Shown: positions 1-11,275, counted from the stretch's first letter. The stretch is DNA of 64,000 bases from Metabacillus arenae (GCF_014773385.1 NZ_JACXAI010000020.1:48578-112577); one strand, 5' to 3'. Numbers and translations are program-made. Notes: a model not told the origin generated them from the letters alone.

Positions 1-91
1 TCCTTATGTCCTCGTCTGTGTGATATCCTCACTGCCTCATCTAACCATCAGTAGGCTGATGAATAAAAACCCCGCTGATAGAAGTTTCACT

Positions 92-646
92 TTATTTTCT
101 TTTCGGAATAAACCGGCTTTTTGTTGCAAATATAGATCTATAATCAGTAACCGTTTCTAAGACTTTTTCCTCGGCAGGTATCCTAATTTTCATCAGAATA
201 ACATTCAACACGGTAAACATGACAGCGGTTAGATAGGCGTTAAAAAGCAGCGGAAAAAGGATGATTTCCAGAGCCACAACTGTATAATTTGGATGCTTTA
301 AAAATTTATAAGGCCCTTTTAAAATGACGTTTGTGCCTGGCATGACGATAATTTTTGTATTCCAGTATGGACCCAGGGAATAAATCGCCCAATAACGAAT
401 CAATTGTGTAAAAATAATTAGGGGCAATAATAGAAACCATAAGGGGGATAATGTTTTATGAAATACTGTGACTTCAATAAAAAATGAAAGCAAAAACAGC
501 ACATGTAAACCGACAATAAAAGGATAATGCTCTTTTGCATACTCTCTGGCTCCCTGTGCCTTCATCCATTTTTCATTCCTATTAGCGATGAACAACTCTG
601 ACACCCTTTGAGCAAGCAGGAAAGCGAACACAACATACATCATCAT
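92..646 (-). CDS. bpsB: BpsB-like isoprenylcysteine methyltransferase-family membrane protein
   Basis: A multi-pass membrane protein of about 184 residues. The C-terminal GPYKFLKHPNY segment and the following hydrophobic stretch match the isoprenylcysteine carboxyl methyltransferase (ICMT) family, of which B. subtilis YpbQ/BpsB is a member. BpsB O-methylates the alkylpyrones made by BpsA. The open frame runs back to a GTG at 661, but GGAGAT lies just 5' of the ATG at 644-646. That ATG overlaps the bpsA stop as ATGA, so I use it as the start. Translational coupling to bpsA is likely. Family assignment is confident; the exact substrate is inferred from the partner gene. Confidence 0.88.
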   Translation of the reverse strand: MMMYVVFAFLLAQRVSELFIANRNEKWMKAQGAREYAKEHYPFIVGLHVLFLLSFFIEVTVFHKTLSPLWFLLLPLIIFTQLIRYWAIYSLGPYWNTKIIVMPGTNVILKGPYKFLKHPNYTVVALEIILFPLLFNAYLTAVMFTVLNVILMKIRIPAEEKVLETVTDYRSIFATKSRFIPKRK

Positions 647-1743
647 CTTATCTCCTTCCACTTTACTAATAACAGTTCGCTTGAAAAACCAGGTCCCAAG
701 GCACCGATCATTCCAAAATCGCCTGCGATTCCTTTATTTTTTTCCATATAAGATTTGATCACATACATTACAGTAACAGAAGACATATTTCCGTGCCTCT
801 CCAAAATTTCTTTTGATGTGGAAAGAAGATCCTCAGATAATTGAAGGCTATCTTGATAAGCCTGCAATACCTTTTTTCCTCCTGGATGAGCGAGGAATAC
901 TTTCAAGTCACTTAAGGAAATGGAGTTTTCCTGTAAAAACTCCTGAACGCTTGGACGAAGCCATTTTTTTATAATAAAAGGGATATCTCTTGAAAAAACA
1001 ACGTAAAGTCCATTGTTTTTTATATTCCATCCCATAACATCTTCTGAATCTCTCATAAAAACAGATTTTGTTGCGATAATGTTTGGCAAAGCAGGGCAAG
1101 CAGACTGCTTTAATAAGGTGGAATTCTTCCCGGAAATGAGTATGGCAGCAGTACCATCCGAAAATAATGAACTCCCAATTAAATTGCTTTTTGACAAGTC
1201 ATCCCTCTGAAATGTCAGACTGCAAAGCTCAACAGCTAAAACAAGTACATTTGCTTTTGGGTATGCTTTAACATAATCATAAGCTCTTGATAACCCAGAT
1301 GCTCCGCCAGCACAGCCTAATCCCCAAATAGGGATTCGCTTCGTCGTTTCTTTAAACGGCAGCTGGTTCATAATCTTTGCATCAATACTTGGAGTTGAAA
1401 TCCCCGTGCTTGAAATAAAGAAAATTGCTTCAACCTCTTTTTCACTAACCGGCTGTTTTAAAAAAAAGGAGTGACTCAAACAATTGGATATGGCCCTAAC
1501 CCCATGTAAAACAGCTTGCTGAATATATGTATTATTTTTATCTTCAAAGGTATGGTTTTCTTTGTACCAATCCAGCTTTTGTGAAAACTGCCTGGATTTA
1601 ATTTCACCATTATGAAAAACCTTTAACAACCGATCAATGTCTTTATATGTATCTTGAAACAGCTCTCTGGCAAATTCAACAACTGAATCCTGTTTCATTT
1701 CATAAGCAGGATAACTTGTACCAGCCGATAAAATATACCCCAT
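643..1743 (-). CDS. bpsA: Type III polyketide synthase (alkylpyrone synthase)
   Basis: A chalcone synthase-like enzyme of 366 residues, the usual length of the family. The nucleophilic cysteine lies in GLGCAGGASG (Cys144). The His and Asn of the catalytic triad are in LAHPGGKK and RHGNMSS. In B. subtilis, BpsA condenses fatty acyl-CoA starters with malonyl-CoA to give triketide and tetraketide pyrones, which BpsB then methylates. The start is ATG preceded by GAGGGAT. It overlaps bpsB by 4 nt as a two-gene operon. Confidence in the family is high; product chain length cannot be read from sequence. Confidence 0.93.
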   Translation of the reverse strand: MGYILSAGTSYPAYEMKQDSVVEFARELFQDTYKDIDRLLKVFHNGEIKSRQFSQKLDWYKENHTFEDKNNTYIQQAVLHGVRAISNCLSHSFFLKQPVSEKEVEAIFFISSTGISTPSIDAKIMNQLPFKETTKRIPIWGLGCAGGASGLSRAYDYVKAYPKANVLVLAVELCSLTFQRDDLSKSNLIGSSLFSDGTAAILISGKNSTLLKQSACPALPNIIATKSVFMRDSEDVMGWNIKNNGLYVVFSRDIPFIIKKWLRPSVQEFLQENSISLSDLKVFLAHPGGKKVLQAYQDSLQLSEDLLSTSKEILERHGNMSSVTVMYVIKSYMEKNKGIAGDFGMIGALGPGFSSELLLVKWKEIR

Positions 1744-1902
1744 TCATATCCCTCACTCATAAGACTACTTATGGTTACTATTTCCAATAACAAGGTAGAT
1801 ATACAAAGAAAACTTAAGGTGTTTGTCTATGGGTACATTGCATAGACGAGCTAGTAAAAAGAAAAGGTTGACCCTTATGTGATGAAGGCTCCAGGATAAA
1901 AA

Positions 1903-2130
1903 GAACGAAAAGCGCAGAGCGCCCGTCTATCAGCGACAAGCACTCGGGATAGCCGTCAAGTCAAGAAGGTTGTTCTTTAACCTTCTTGACAGGATTGCCC
2001 CTAAGAACTAAGAGCCGATGACACTCGGCCGTTAAAGGCGTCACGGCCTTATGCCTGCCGGCACTAGGACTTCCTGTCCGTCTGCGCTGGACAACGATTA
2101 CTCTTTTTGCACCTTACTACTTTAATTAAC
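1903..2130. repeat. Dispersed intergenic repeat, copy 1
   Basis: This GC-richer block begins GAACGAAAAGCGC and contains GGCGTCACGGCC and TGCGCTGGACAACG. It ends in an AT-rich tail with TACTTTAATTAAC. Related blocks occur at 6903, 10880, 11097 and 22325. It fills most of the 533-bp gap between bpsA and the acetyltransferase gene and stops about 15 bp before a minus-strand terminator. It contains no credible ORF. Confidence 0.8.
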
Positions 2131-2145
2131 TTGATCTTTCCGACA

Positions 2146-2181
2146 ATAAAAAAAACCTTCCCCTATGCTTTAGGAAAAGGC
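2146..2181 (-). terminator. Intrinsic terminator after the acetyltransferase gene
   Basis: On the minus strand a 10-bp stem, CCTTTTCCTA/TAGGGGAAGG, pairs fully when G-U is allowed. It has a 5-nt loop and is followed by eight T. It lies about 95 nt downstream of the GNAT stop codon. Confidence 0.8.
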
Positions 2182-2276
2182 TTAAGACGTTTTAAAGGTT
2201 TTGTTGCTGTGCCCTTTTATTATAACTTGAATCTAATTAAAAATGACTGGTAATTATTGTGTTTCCCTTATTCTTA

Positions 2277-2819
2277 TCATTCAAAGAAATAAGCCATAAA
2301 CATTTCATCATCGTATTCACCGTTTAGGTATACTTGCTCCTTTTGAACTCCTTCAATAATAAATCCAACTCGTTCATATAATTTCGTCGCAATGTCGTTT
2401 GAGGTGAAAACAGTTAAGCATAGTTTATGTAATTGATGAATTTTACACCACTCTAGTGTATAATTCATTAATTCCTTTCCTATACCTAATCCTTGTACTG
2501 TTTCATGAAGCCATGTTCGAAACAGTCCTGTATGCCGCTTCATTTCCAATTCACCTCGCATGACTCTTGCAATTCCCACTACCTTACCATCTAATTCAGC
2601 CGCTGTGTACATATGATCATTCTTTTTTATTTTATCAATAAATGCGCGTTCTTCTTCAATCGTTCTGGGAGCTTCCTTTTGAATATATAATCCAGAATCT
2701 AAAATGGATTTAACAGCTTCGATAATATCCTCGGCATCACTTTTCCGAACGGGTCTTAGGATCACTTCTTGTCCGTTTTTAGCGTTGAATGATTTGATTA
2801 ATTCTTGTTGTAATAACAT
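2277..2819 (-). CDS. GNAT-family N-acetyltransferase
   Basis: A 180-residue GNAT acetyltransferase. The acetyl-CoA binding region is visible around VQGLGIGKELMNYTLEW, followed by the typical C-terminal TKLYERVGFIIEG strand-turn. GNAT enzymes transfer acetyl from acetyl-CoA to an amine; the substrate here is unknown. The start is ATG with AAGGAG about 8 nt upstream. It is monocistronic, with its own terminator. B. subtilis has bcsA directly next to pbuX, so this gene appears to be an insertion into the conserved order. Confidence 0.85.
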   Translation of the reverse strand: MLLQQELIKSFNAKNGQEVILRPVRKSDAEDIIEAVKSILDSGLYIQKEAPRTIEEERAFIDKIKKNDHMYTAAELDGKVVGIARVMRGELEMKRHTGLFRTWLHETVQGLGIGKELMNYTLEWCKIHQLHKLCLTVFTSNDIATKLYERVGFIIEGVQKEQVYLNGEYDDEMFMAYFFE

Positions 2820-2894
2820 ACCTTCAACTCCTTGTTCATATTATGTCTCAACAACCTAAGAGAAAATCATTATTCTAGTCACATGATTTCTTCC

Positions 2895-2922
2895 AAAAAA
2901 AAAGCCTCCTCAATGGAGACTT
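2895..2922 (-). terminator. Intrinsic terminator of xpt-pbuX
   Basis: On the minus strand AGTCTCC/GGAGGCT forms a stem with an ATTGA loop and is followed by nine T. It begins just after the pbuX stop. Confidence 0.82.
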
Positions 2923-2928
2923 TGAATA

Positions 2929-4910
<1,982 letters not shown>

Positions 4911-4947
4911 TTATACTGAAATCCCTTATTGAAGGTAAAAATTATAT

Positions 4948-4990
4948 AAAAAAAGCATTGCATGCCCGGATTAAGAGCAAGCAATGCTTA
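4948..4990 (-). terminator. Riboswitch expression-platform terminator of xpt
   Basis: On the minus strand AAGCATTGC and GCAATGCTT form a strong stem followed by a run of seven T. It lies about 40 nt 3' of the purine aptamer, as expected for transcription attenuation when purine is bound. Confidence 0.88.
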
Positions 4991-5029
4991 AATAAGAGTC
5001 GTAAAAAACTTGTCTCATTTAACCGTTAG

Positions 5030-5105
5030 CTTACTCATAGTCGAATTATTTACGGTAATTCGGTAGAAACTTTACAAGCCATATTCCTGTCTTTATATGA
5101 GTACA
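5030..5105 (-). promoter_or_regulatory. Guanine-class purine riboswitch aptamer
   Basis: On the minus strand the aptamer runs from TACTCATA to TATGAGTA (P1). It has the conserved L2 region GGAATATGG, the J2/3 sequence AAGTTTCTACCG, the L3 sequence ACCGTAA and the 3' core TTCGACTATG. The specificity position in GACTAT is C, which in this family means guanine or hypoxanthine rather than adenine. Ligand binding is predicted to favour the downstream terminator and lower xpt-pbuX expression. Confidence 0.95.
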
Positions 5106-5122
5106 ATTATTTAATTAATTGA

Positions 5123-5151
5123 ATTATAGCAGGATATTATCACCTTGAAAA
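5123..5151 (-). promoter_or_regulatory. Sigma-A-type promoter of xpt-pbuX
   Basis: On the minus strand TTTTCA (-35) is separated by 17 nt from TATAAT (-10). The predicted start lies roughly 15 nt 5' of the purine aptamer. The -35 box is weak (4 of 6). Confidence 0.65.
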
Positions 5152-5248
5152 GACTAATCCAAACAAAAGGCGAACTTAATTTTTGCATTTAAATTAAAAT
5201 GTTCGTATTTTTATCAATAAAACATGATGATCATCGAAAATTTTATAC

Positions 5249-5280
5249 AAAAAAGGACCAAAGCTAGCCACCTCAGTCCT
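5249..5280 (-). terminator. Intrinsic terminator of ypwA
   Basis: On the minus strand AGGACTGAGG pairs with CTTTGGTCCT (10 bp with G-U pairs) around a 7-nt loop, followed by TTTTTT. It starts 12 nt after the ypwA stop. Confidence 0.85.
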
Positions 5281-5291
5281 CTATAATCAAT

Positions 5292-6797
5292 TTAAAGTTT
5301 GTAAAGTGCACGATATTTTTCATCAAGATAGTTAATTAAATATTGGACATTCAATCCCTCACCTGTTACATCCTGCAAAATCTCTAAAGGCTGTTTCATT
5401 TTCCCATATTGATGAATATTCTTTGTCAGCCATTCTTTGATAACAGAAAAATGGCCATTTTCGATTAGCTCATCATAATTCGGCAAATCTTTTAAGATTG
5501 TTTGCTTAAGCTGTGCCGCGTACATATAGCCCAGTGCATAGGAGGGAAAATAGCCAAAGCTGCCTCCGGACCAGTGAACATCTTGAAGCACACCTTTTGC
5601 GTCATTTGGAGGTGTAATTCCTAAGTACTCTTCATATTTCTGATTCCACACCTCCGGAAGCTCTTCAACTGTTAATTCATCATTGAACAAAGCTTTCTCG
5701 ATCTCGTAACGAATCATTATGTGGAGCGGATAAGTCAGTTCATCTGCTTCTATTCTTATTAATGATGGCTTTGACTCATTAATGGCTTCAAAAAATTCGT
5801 CAAGTGAGACTTCTTCGAATTGTTCTGGAGAGTAATCTATTAATTTGCTGTAGTACCGTTTCCAAAATCCATAATTTCGACCAATAAAGTTTTCATGGAA
5901 CAGCGATTGTGATTCATGGATTCCCATGGAAGCTCCACCTGATAAATTGGTTCCCGCCAAATCCTCTGAAATATTTTGCTCGTATACCGCGTGTCCACAT
6001 TCGTGAATCGTACCAAAGATCGCTGTTCTAAAATCAGTTTCATCGTATTTTGTTGTTACACGAACATCGCCTTGATTTAATGTTGTAGCAAAAGGATGGA
6101 CCGTTTCATCTAATCTTCCTGCCTCAAAATCATAGCCAATTTCTTTTAAGAAAAACTCACTAAGCAGCTTTTGGTTTTCCTTTGGAAATGGTTTAAATAA
6201 AAAGTCAGTTTTCGGTTGATACGGAGATTCGGAAATTTCCTTCACTAAAGGAACAATGTATTCTCTGAGCTGGCCAAAAACACGATCGAGCACATCAACC
6301 GTTATTCCTGGTTCATATTGGTCCAAAAGAGTATTATATTTGTTCCCATTGTAGCCCCAGTAACCAATAAACTTTTTCGTGTATTCAACAATATTCTTTA
6401 AATATGGGGCAAACAATTGATAGTCTGACTTATCTTTAGCTTCTTCCCAAACAGATTCTGCTTTTGACTGCAGGATCACATATTCCTTATACTCATCAGC
6501 AGGTATTTTACTAAATAAATCGTATTCCTTTTTACTTTCAGCAAGCGATCTTAACGTTTTTTCTGATAATTGACCTTTTACCTCATCATTTAGTAATTCA
6601 CATATGTATGTATTCATTTCCTCGGAAGTTTTCAATTGAAAGATTTCTGTAGAAAGTACTCCGATTGCCTGCGATCTTTGATCTACTGCTTTTTTCGGTG
6701 CGCCTGTACGCAAATCCCAATACATTAATCCCACTGCTTCTTCATAACTGCTTATTTTTTGTAATAAATCATAATAATTTTTTTCTATATTTATCAT
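5292..6797 (-). CDS. ypwA: M32-family metallocarboxypeptidase
   Basis: A 501-residue zinc carboxypeptidase of the Taq family (M32), the normal length for the family. The metal-binding HECGH motif is at about residue 266, with the further conserved HESQSLFHE block about 30 residues on. M32 enzymes remove C-terminal residues from peptides in the cytoplasm; there is no signal peptide. The start is ATG after GGGGGA. It sits between xpt and ypvA as in B. subtilis and has its own terminator. Confidence 0.93.
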   Translation of the reverse strand: MINIEKNYYDLLQKISSYEEAVGLMYWDLRTGAPKKAVDQRSQAIGVLSTEIFQLKTSEEMNTYICELLNDEVKGQLSEKTLRSLAESKKEYDLFSKIPADEYKEYVILQSKAESVWEEAKDKSDYQLFAPYLKNIVEYTKKFIGYWGYNGNKYNTLLDQYEPGITVDVLDRVFGQLREYIVPLVKEISESPYQPKTDFLFKPFPKENQKLLSEFFLKEIGYDFEAGRLDETVHPFATTLNQGDVRVTTKYDETDFRTAIFGTIHECGHAVYEQNISEDLAGTNLSGGASMGIHESQSLFHENFIGRNYGFWKRYYSKLIDYSPEQFEEVSLDEFFEAINESKPSLIRIEADELTYPLHIMIRYEIEKALFNDELTVEELPEVWNQKYEEYLGITPPNDAKGVLQDVHWSGGSFGYFPSYALGYMYAAQLKQTILKDLPNYDELIENGHFSVIKEWLTKNIHQYGKMKQPLEILQDVTGEGLNVQYLINYLDEKYRALYKL

Positions 6798-6902
6798 TTT
6801 CAGTCCCCCAAAAAATAAAGATTTCCTTACAATTTTTAGAATAATCTACCTATTAGAAAAGGTCAATGAATAAGAAATAAAGAAAAGAATATCTAGAGGG
6901 AT

Positions 6903-7045
6903 AGAATGAAAAATAAGAGCCCCGCCTATCGGAGACAAGCACAAACGCAAGCCTTCCTGACAGATTGACCTTGTGACGTAAGGGCCGATGGCGTTCAGAG
7001 CTGAACCACGAAAGCACTCTCTAATACGTTAAGACTTTAAATTTC
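6903..7045. repeat. Dispersed intergenic repeat, diverged copy
   Basis: The block contains CCGCCTATCGGAGACAAGCAC, GGGCCGATGGCG and the tail CTCTAATACGTTAAGACTTTAA. These match the order of elements in the copy at 11097. It occupies most of the 346-bp gap between ypwA and ypvA and ends 17 bp from the ypvA terminator. No gene is seen in the gap. Confidence 0.72.
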
Positions 7046-7061
7046 ATAATTTTCCAATTAC

Positions 7062-7093
7062 AAAAAAAAGCTAACTCCTTTTAAAGAGTCAGC
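7062..7093 (-). terminator. Intrinsic terminator of ypvA
   Basis: On the minus strand GCTGACTCTTT pairs with AAGGAGTTAGC (G-U allowed) and is followed by eight T. Confidence 0.85.
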
Positions 7094-7143
7094 GTATTTG
7101 TAAAGATGTCTTATTCATGTTTGTATGTTTTGAAACAAACTGA

Positions 7144-9069
7144 TTATTTGATTATAGGTTGTACAGGCAGAACAGCTAATACTTTACTTAAAACATCCTC
7201 ATTTATCTCAGAATCAATAAATAATGTGATTTTTCCTTTATCATCTGAAGATCTGATCAAGCGGCCAATTCCCTGTCTTAGCCTTAATAACATGTATGGA
7301 AGATCAACTTGTTCAAATGCGTCATTCTTTGATTTTCTTTTTGCTTCAAAAACCGGATCATTCGGAGGAAATGGAAGCGCCGATATGATTACCTGAGACA
7401 GGGACTGCCCTGGGACATCTAACCCTTCCCACATATGAACCGCACATAATACAGAAGTTTCATCCTGTTGGAATTTAGAAACAAGTGTTGAAATTTCTTC
7501 TGTTCCTTCATAATAAAAATTATAGGGAAGCTCTGTATTCATCGCCTTTTCTTTAAAAAACTCTAGTTCTTCAAAACTTGTAAACAAAACGAGAGTTCGT
7601 CCACCAGTTTTTTCAATTTGCATCAATGTATAGGAAGCTTTTTCAATTGAGTCATCCACGGAAATGGATTCAATTGTCATTTGTTTTTTATAATCAAAAG
7701 GTGATTCAACTGACATGGATTGGAATTCCTCTATTCCAAGACTATCTGCCAAATAATCAAACGAATTATTTTCAGATAAAGTTGCTGAAGAAAAGATAAA
7801 TGGTTTCTGTTGAGAAAACACCTTCTCTTTTAATACCTCCTCAACGGTTCTTGGCATAATTACAAGGGAATAATCCTTGCCTTGCCATTCCAGCCAGCAA
7901 ATTGCAGAGTCATCACGATTGAATAAGGACATGGAATATTCTATTTGATCCAAGGACTCTTCTACAATTGTTAGTTCATATTGTTCAATTGTATACAGTT
8001 CACTTTCAAAGACCAGCGCCTCTCCAATTTCCCCTAAAACGATTTGCAGGTTTTCTCCTGCAGCCCTTAGCTTTGGATTCAGAAAAATATTCATTCGGTG
8101 AGAGCCTTCTATTTTACTTGACGATTTTTCTAGCTGATAAAAGAATTCATCATAGATCAACAATGCGGACTCAACTAGATTAGCAAACTCTTCTCGAATT
8201 TCATTTTGCAAAAGTCTCTCTAATAAGTTTTGCAATGTACTTTGTTTAATCCGGAAGGTAAGCGCTTTTTGAGCAGCATATTCCAAGAGGTGTCCTTCAT
8301 CAAAAACTACACAGCTGTATTCAGGCAATAACGGTAGTTGGCCTTCTCTTTTCCTAGAATCATATGTCCAAACATGTTCCATGTAAAAGTCATGTGAACA
8401 GATAATCAAATCAGTAGATTTTCGATAATGGTCTCTTGAAAGTGTTAAACCACAGCGATGACGAAGATCACATGCCAGGCAATCTTGAAAAGAATCCCAG
8501 GAAATACTTGCCCAATCCTTATCATTTAAAAATGGATACTGCTTTCGATCTCCATAGGGATAAAAAGTCTGCATCCCGGTCTGTTCGTGAACAAAAGCTG
8601 GGAGCTCTTCGTATATATCCAAAAATTTAGGGTTATCTGTGCTTTCGAGAGTCTTGTTTAATTTTTTTAAACAGAGGTATTGTTCTTGTGATTTGCTTAG
8701 ACGAACATCAATCGATAAATCCAGCATCTTCGAAATTTTCCCGATATCTCCTTCTTCTTTAATAAGCTGTTCAATAAGCGTTTCATCAGCACATGCAATA
8801 ATTGCTGGTTTTCCAGTATAACGAGCATAGCTTAACGCATAAAGGAGATACACAATTGTTTTCCCAGTTCCAACTCCTGCTTCAGCAAATACGACCTTTT
8901 TTTCTCGAAATGCCCGTTCCATTTGAAAAGCCATAAAAATTTGTTCATCCCTAAGGTCAAACCCTTTCTCGGGTAAAATATCGTAAAAAACATCTCCGAC
9001 CCAATTATTTAACCCCTGATAAAAGGTTTCATCCTTAGATAAAGCAAAAGGTAAACGTGACGTAGACAA
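7144..9069 (-). CDS. ypvA: DinG/XPD-like ATP-dependent helicase YpvA
   Basis: A superfamily 2 helicase of the DinG/XPD group, about 641 residues. The Walker A motif is AGVGTGKT and the DEAH-type box is VVFDEGHLLE. Motif VI is near RLRQGIGRLIRS. Four cysteines between motifs Ia and II (YLCLKK plus the DCLAC/RHRCG cluster) suggest an Fe-S cluster as in XPD/DinG. Role: DNA unwinding or repair, precise function unknown. The frame is open to a TTG at 9147. I prefer the TTG at 9067-9069 because GGGGGG lies 9 nt upstream and the protein then begins close to the conserved LPFALSKDE. An ATG at 9103-9105 is the alternative. Confidence 0.88.
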   Translation of the reverse strand: MSTSRLPFALSKDETFYQGLNNWVGDVFYDILPEKGFDLRDEQIFMAFQMERAFREKKVVFAEAGVGTGKTIVYLLYALSYARYTGKPAIIACADETLIEQLIKEEGDIGKISKMLDLSIDVRLSKSQEQYLCLKKLNKTLESTDNPKFLDIYEELPAFVHEQTGMQTFYPYGDRKQYPFLNDKDWASISWDSFQDCLACDLRHRCGLTLSRDHYRKSTDLIICSHDFYMEHVWTYDSRKREGQLPLLPEYSCVVFDEGHLLEYAAQKALTFRIKQSTLQNLLERLLQNEIREEFANLVESALLIYDEFFYQLEKSSSKIEGSHRMNIFLNPKLRAAGENLQIVLGEIGEALVFESELYTIEQYELTIVEESLDQIEYSMSLFNRDDSAICWLEWQGKDYSLVIMPRTVEEVLKEKVFSQQKPFIFSSATLSENNSFDYLADSLGIEEFQSMSVESPFDYKKQMTIESISVDDSIEKASYTLMQIEKTGGRTLVLFTSFEELEFFKEKAMNTELPYNFYYEGTEEISTLVSKFQQDETSVLCAVHMWEGLDVPGQSLSQVIISALPFPPNDPVFEAKRKSKNDAFEQVDLPYMLLRLRQGIGRLIRSSDDKGKITLFIDSEINEDVLSKVLAVLPVQPIIK

Positions 9070-9211
9070 GTAAACCAGCCCCCCAATTCCACAAAACGTA
9101 TTCATATTCAGAACTTCTATACTATCACTTTCTTGATGTAGCGGCAAGGGCTTTGTATTTATTAAAAATCGTTGAGATTAAGATTATAGCCTTGGTTTAG
9201 TATGTAGAGCA

Positions 9212-9237
9212 AAAAAAGAAGCCATCTCAGCTTCTTT
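9212..9237 (-). terminator. Intrinsic terminator overlapping the end of yptA-like gene
   Basis: On the minus strand AGAAGC, then a short loop, then GGCTTCT, is followed by seven T. The 5' arm includes the stop region of the upstream small CDS. Confidence 0.75.
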
Positions 9238-9421
9238 TTTCGCCTTCAGTTTGCAGGATCAAATGATGGTCAATGGAGTGTGCAAAAGCGTATGCTTTAA
9301 TTAAATCCGATTGAGCAGTTTGAAGTGCACCTTGATCAAATGTTTCATTCTCATTTTCTAAAGAAAGAAAAGAAGATTGCAATGCCTTTGAAATAAGTTG
9401 AAAATCATTATGTTTTAACAC
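9227..9421 (-). CDS. Small conserved-position hypothetical protein (YptA position)
   Basis: A 64-residue soluble protein of no recognised domain, located between ypsC and ypvA, the position of B. subtilis yptA. The frame opens at a GTG (9431-9433), but that codon overlaps the AAGGAG sequence itself. The next GTG (9419-9421) lies 11 nt after AAGGAG and is the better start. Composition is mixed charged and helical. The terminator directly overlapping the stop supports a real transcription unit. Orthology to YptA is by position only. Confidence 0.6.
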   Translation of the reverse strand: MLKHNDFQLISKALQSSFLSLENENETFDQGALQTAQSDLIKAYAFAHSIDHHLILQTEGEKRS

Positions 9422-9551
9422 AGGCTTTAACACTCCTTTACATCTTGTTTTAAGGAATGTTTATATTTTATGAGCGTACTAGATCATTTATGCATTAAAA
9501 AGTGGACCAGCTACCATTCTGATTATTTATGAGAGTTAAAGCGGCACAAAA

Positions 9552-9581
9552 CAAAAATAAACCCCAAAGCAGAGGTTTATT
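9552..9581 (-). terminator. Intrinsic terminator of ypsC
   Basis: On the minus strand TAAACCTC pairs with GGGGTTTA around TGCTTT and is followed by TTTTTG. The 5' arm overlaps the ypsC stop codon. It is nearly symmetrical and may also work in the opposite direction. Confidence 0.78.
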
Positions 9582-10716
9582 TTTTAGGAGGCCGTTTTCC
9601 CCAGAATTGATAAAAGTCTGTTTTAATAAAGCCATTGAAAAGCTTTCTTTTTTTCGTTGCTTGCTTACCGTAAAATTTTTCAAAACCTTCATGTGAAGTT
9701 AGCATATAGATAGACCATGTATCAAGGCCGTGAAAAGCTTGTCCCATTTCTTCATACATTTTTTCAACAGCACGTTTTTCACCAAGACGTTCACCATAAG
9801 GAGGATTTCCTACGATAACACCGTATTCTTTAGAGGTTGTAAAGTCTCTCACCTGCATTTGCTTAAACTGAATGAGGTCTGCAAAGCCGGCTTCCTCTGC
9901 ATTTGTTTTTGCCACATCAATCATTTTGTGGTCAATATCGTATCCGTGTATGTCAATTGCTTGATCATAATTAGCAAGATCTTCAACTTCCATCCGGGCT
10001 TTCTGCCACTTTTCTTTCCCAATCCAATCCCACGTTTCTGATACAAATTCTCGATTAAAGCCTGGAGCAATATTTTGCCCAATTAAAGCTGCCTCTATTG
10101 GGATAGTACCTGAGCCGCAAAAAGGATCGACAAAGGGCTTTTCTGGATTCCAATTTGTAAGCATGATCAAGGCTGCTGCAAGTGTTTCCTTTAGAGGGGC
10201 TTCACCTTGATCAATTCTAAAGCCGCGCTTATGCAGTCCAGTGCCGCTCGTATCAATCGTTAAAGTTGCAGTATCTTTATGTAGGGCAACCTCAATCCGG
10301 TATAAAGGACCTTGTTCACTAAACCAATCACTGGTCATGTTATGGTATTTTTTCAAATGATCTACGACTGCTTTTTTTACGATTTTCTGACAATCTGGGA
10401 CACTTGCAAGCTTTGATTTAACCGATTTTCCAACAACAGGAAATTCTGCATTTGCAGGGATATAATCTCCCCAATTTAACGCTTTGGTTTTTTCAAAAAG
10501 CTCGTCAAATGATGTTGCTTGAAATTCACCAATTTTTAGTTTTATCCGATCAGCCGTTCTTAGCCATAAATTTGTGCGGCAAATAGCCGTTTCATCTGCT
10601 TCAAAGGTTACTTTCCCATTTTCAACAGTACACTCATAGCCGAGATCCTTTACTTCTTTCGCTACTAAGGCTTCTAATCCCATTGCCGCTGTAGCAATCA
10701 GAGTTAATTTACCCAT
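9577..10716 (-). CDS. ypsC: THUMP-domain 23S rRNA guanine-N2 methyltransferase family protein
   Basis: A 379-residue RlmL/RlmK-family methyltransferase. An N-terminal THUMP RNA-binding region (about residues 1-160) is followed by an AdoMet-dependent Rossmann domain with FVDPFCGSGTIPIEAAL (motif I). The catalytic NPPYGERLG is motif IV. It is predicted to methylate guanine N2 in 23S rRNA; the target base is inferred from relatives. The frame extends upstream to 10794. The ATG at 10714-10716 has AGGTGA upstream and gives the family-like start MGKLTLIATAAMGLE. Confidence 0.9.
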   Translation of the reverse strand: MGKLTLIATAAMGLEALVAKEVKDLGYECTVENGKVTFEADETAICRTNLWLRTADRIKLKIGEFQATSFDELFEKTKALNWGDYIPANAEFPVVGKSVKSKLASVPDCQKIVKKAVVDHLKKYHNMTSDWFSEQGPLYRIEVALHKDTATLTIDTSGTGLHKRGFRIDQGEAPLKETLAAALIMLTNWNPEKPFVDPFCGSGTIPIEAALIGQNIAPGFNREFVSETWDWIGKEKWQKARMEVEDLANYDQAIDIHGYDIDHKMIDVAKTNAEEAGFADLIQFKQMQVRDFTTSKEYGVIVGNPPYGERLGEKRAVEKMYEEMGQAFHGLDTWSIYMLTSHEGFEKFYGKQATKKRKLFNGFIKTDFYQFWGKRPPKK

Positions 10717-10879
10717 ATATTCACCTAGCCCTTTACTAGTAGTATAAACGAAGAGTCCAAGCCTCATTAAGCCACGCCTTGCTTGTGAACTCAAAAATCT
10801 GGTAAAATGCTGTAGCTGGACAACAAAAACCTACTTTAATCAGCTGATAGTTTAATTCAACCATATCATTATTTCTTTG

Positions 10880-11085
10880 GAACGAAAAGCGCAGAGCGCT
10901 AGTCCTTCGGCGACAAGCACAAGGCGAGCCGGCAGGGATTCACCCTGAGACCTATTGGGCCAATGGCGCTCGGCCTGCAAGGGCGTCACGGCCTTATGCC
11001 TGCCCGGCACCACGACGTCCTGTCCCGCCTGCGCTGGACAAAGATACCACTCTTTATCTCGTTAATACTTTAATTAACTTAAATT
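10880..11085. repeat. Dispersed intergenic repeat, copy in tandem with the next
   Basis: The block begins GAACGAAAAGCGCAGAGCGC and contains GGCGTCACGGCCTTATGCC and TGCGCTGGACAAAG. It ends ATACTTTAATTAACTTA. It matches the copy at 1903 over most of its length and is followed 12 bp later by another copy in the same orientation. Confidence 0.82.
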
Positions 11086-11096
11086 TTCTTAACTAA

Positions 11097-11275
11097 GAAC
11101 GAAAAGCGCAAGGCGCCCGCCTATCGGCGACAAGCATAAGACGAGCCGGCATGAAGGTTGTTCCTTAACCTTCTTGACGGATTGGCTTATGACCTAAGAG
11201 CCGATGGCGCCTGGAGCTAGACAACGACAACACTCTTTAATACGTTAATACTTTAATTATATTAAACTTTCTGAT
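11097..11275. repeat. Dispersed intergenic repeat, second of a tandem pair
   Basis: The block begins GAACGAAAAGCGCAAGGCGC and contains CCTATCGGCGACAAGC, a 10-bp AGAAGGTTG-type inverted segment and GAGCCGATGGCGC. It ends with CTCTTTAATACGTTAATACT. The AT-rich tail ends about 9 bp before the rnpB terminator. Together with the previous copy it fills the gap between ypsC and rnpB; no gene is seen there. Confidence 0.82.

Noticed and set aside
9495..9692. Minus-strand 65-residue frame overlapping ypsC
   Set aside because: It lies across the ypsC terminator and 3' end in another frame, with no ribosome binding site.
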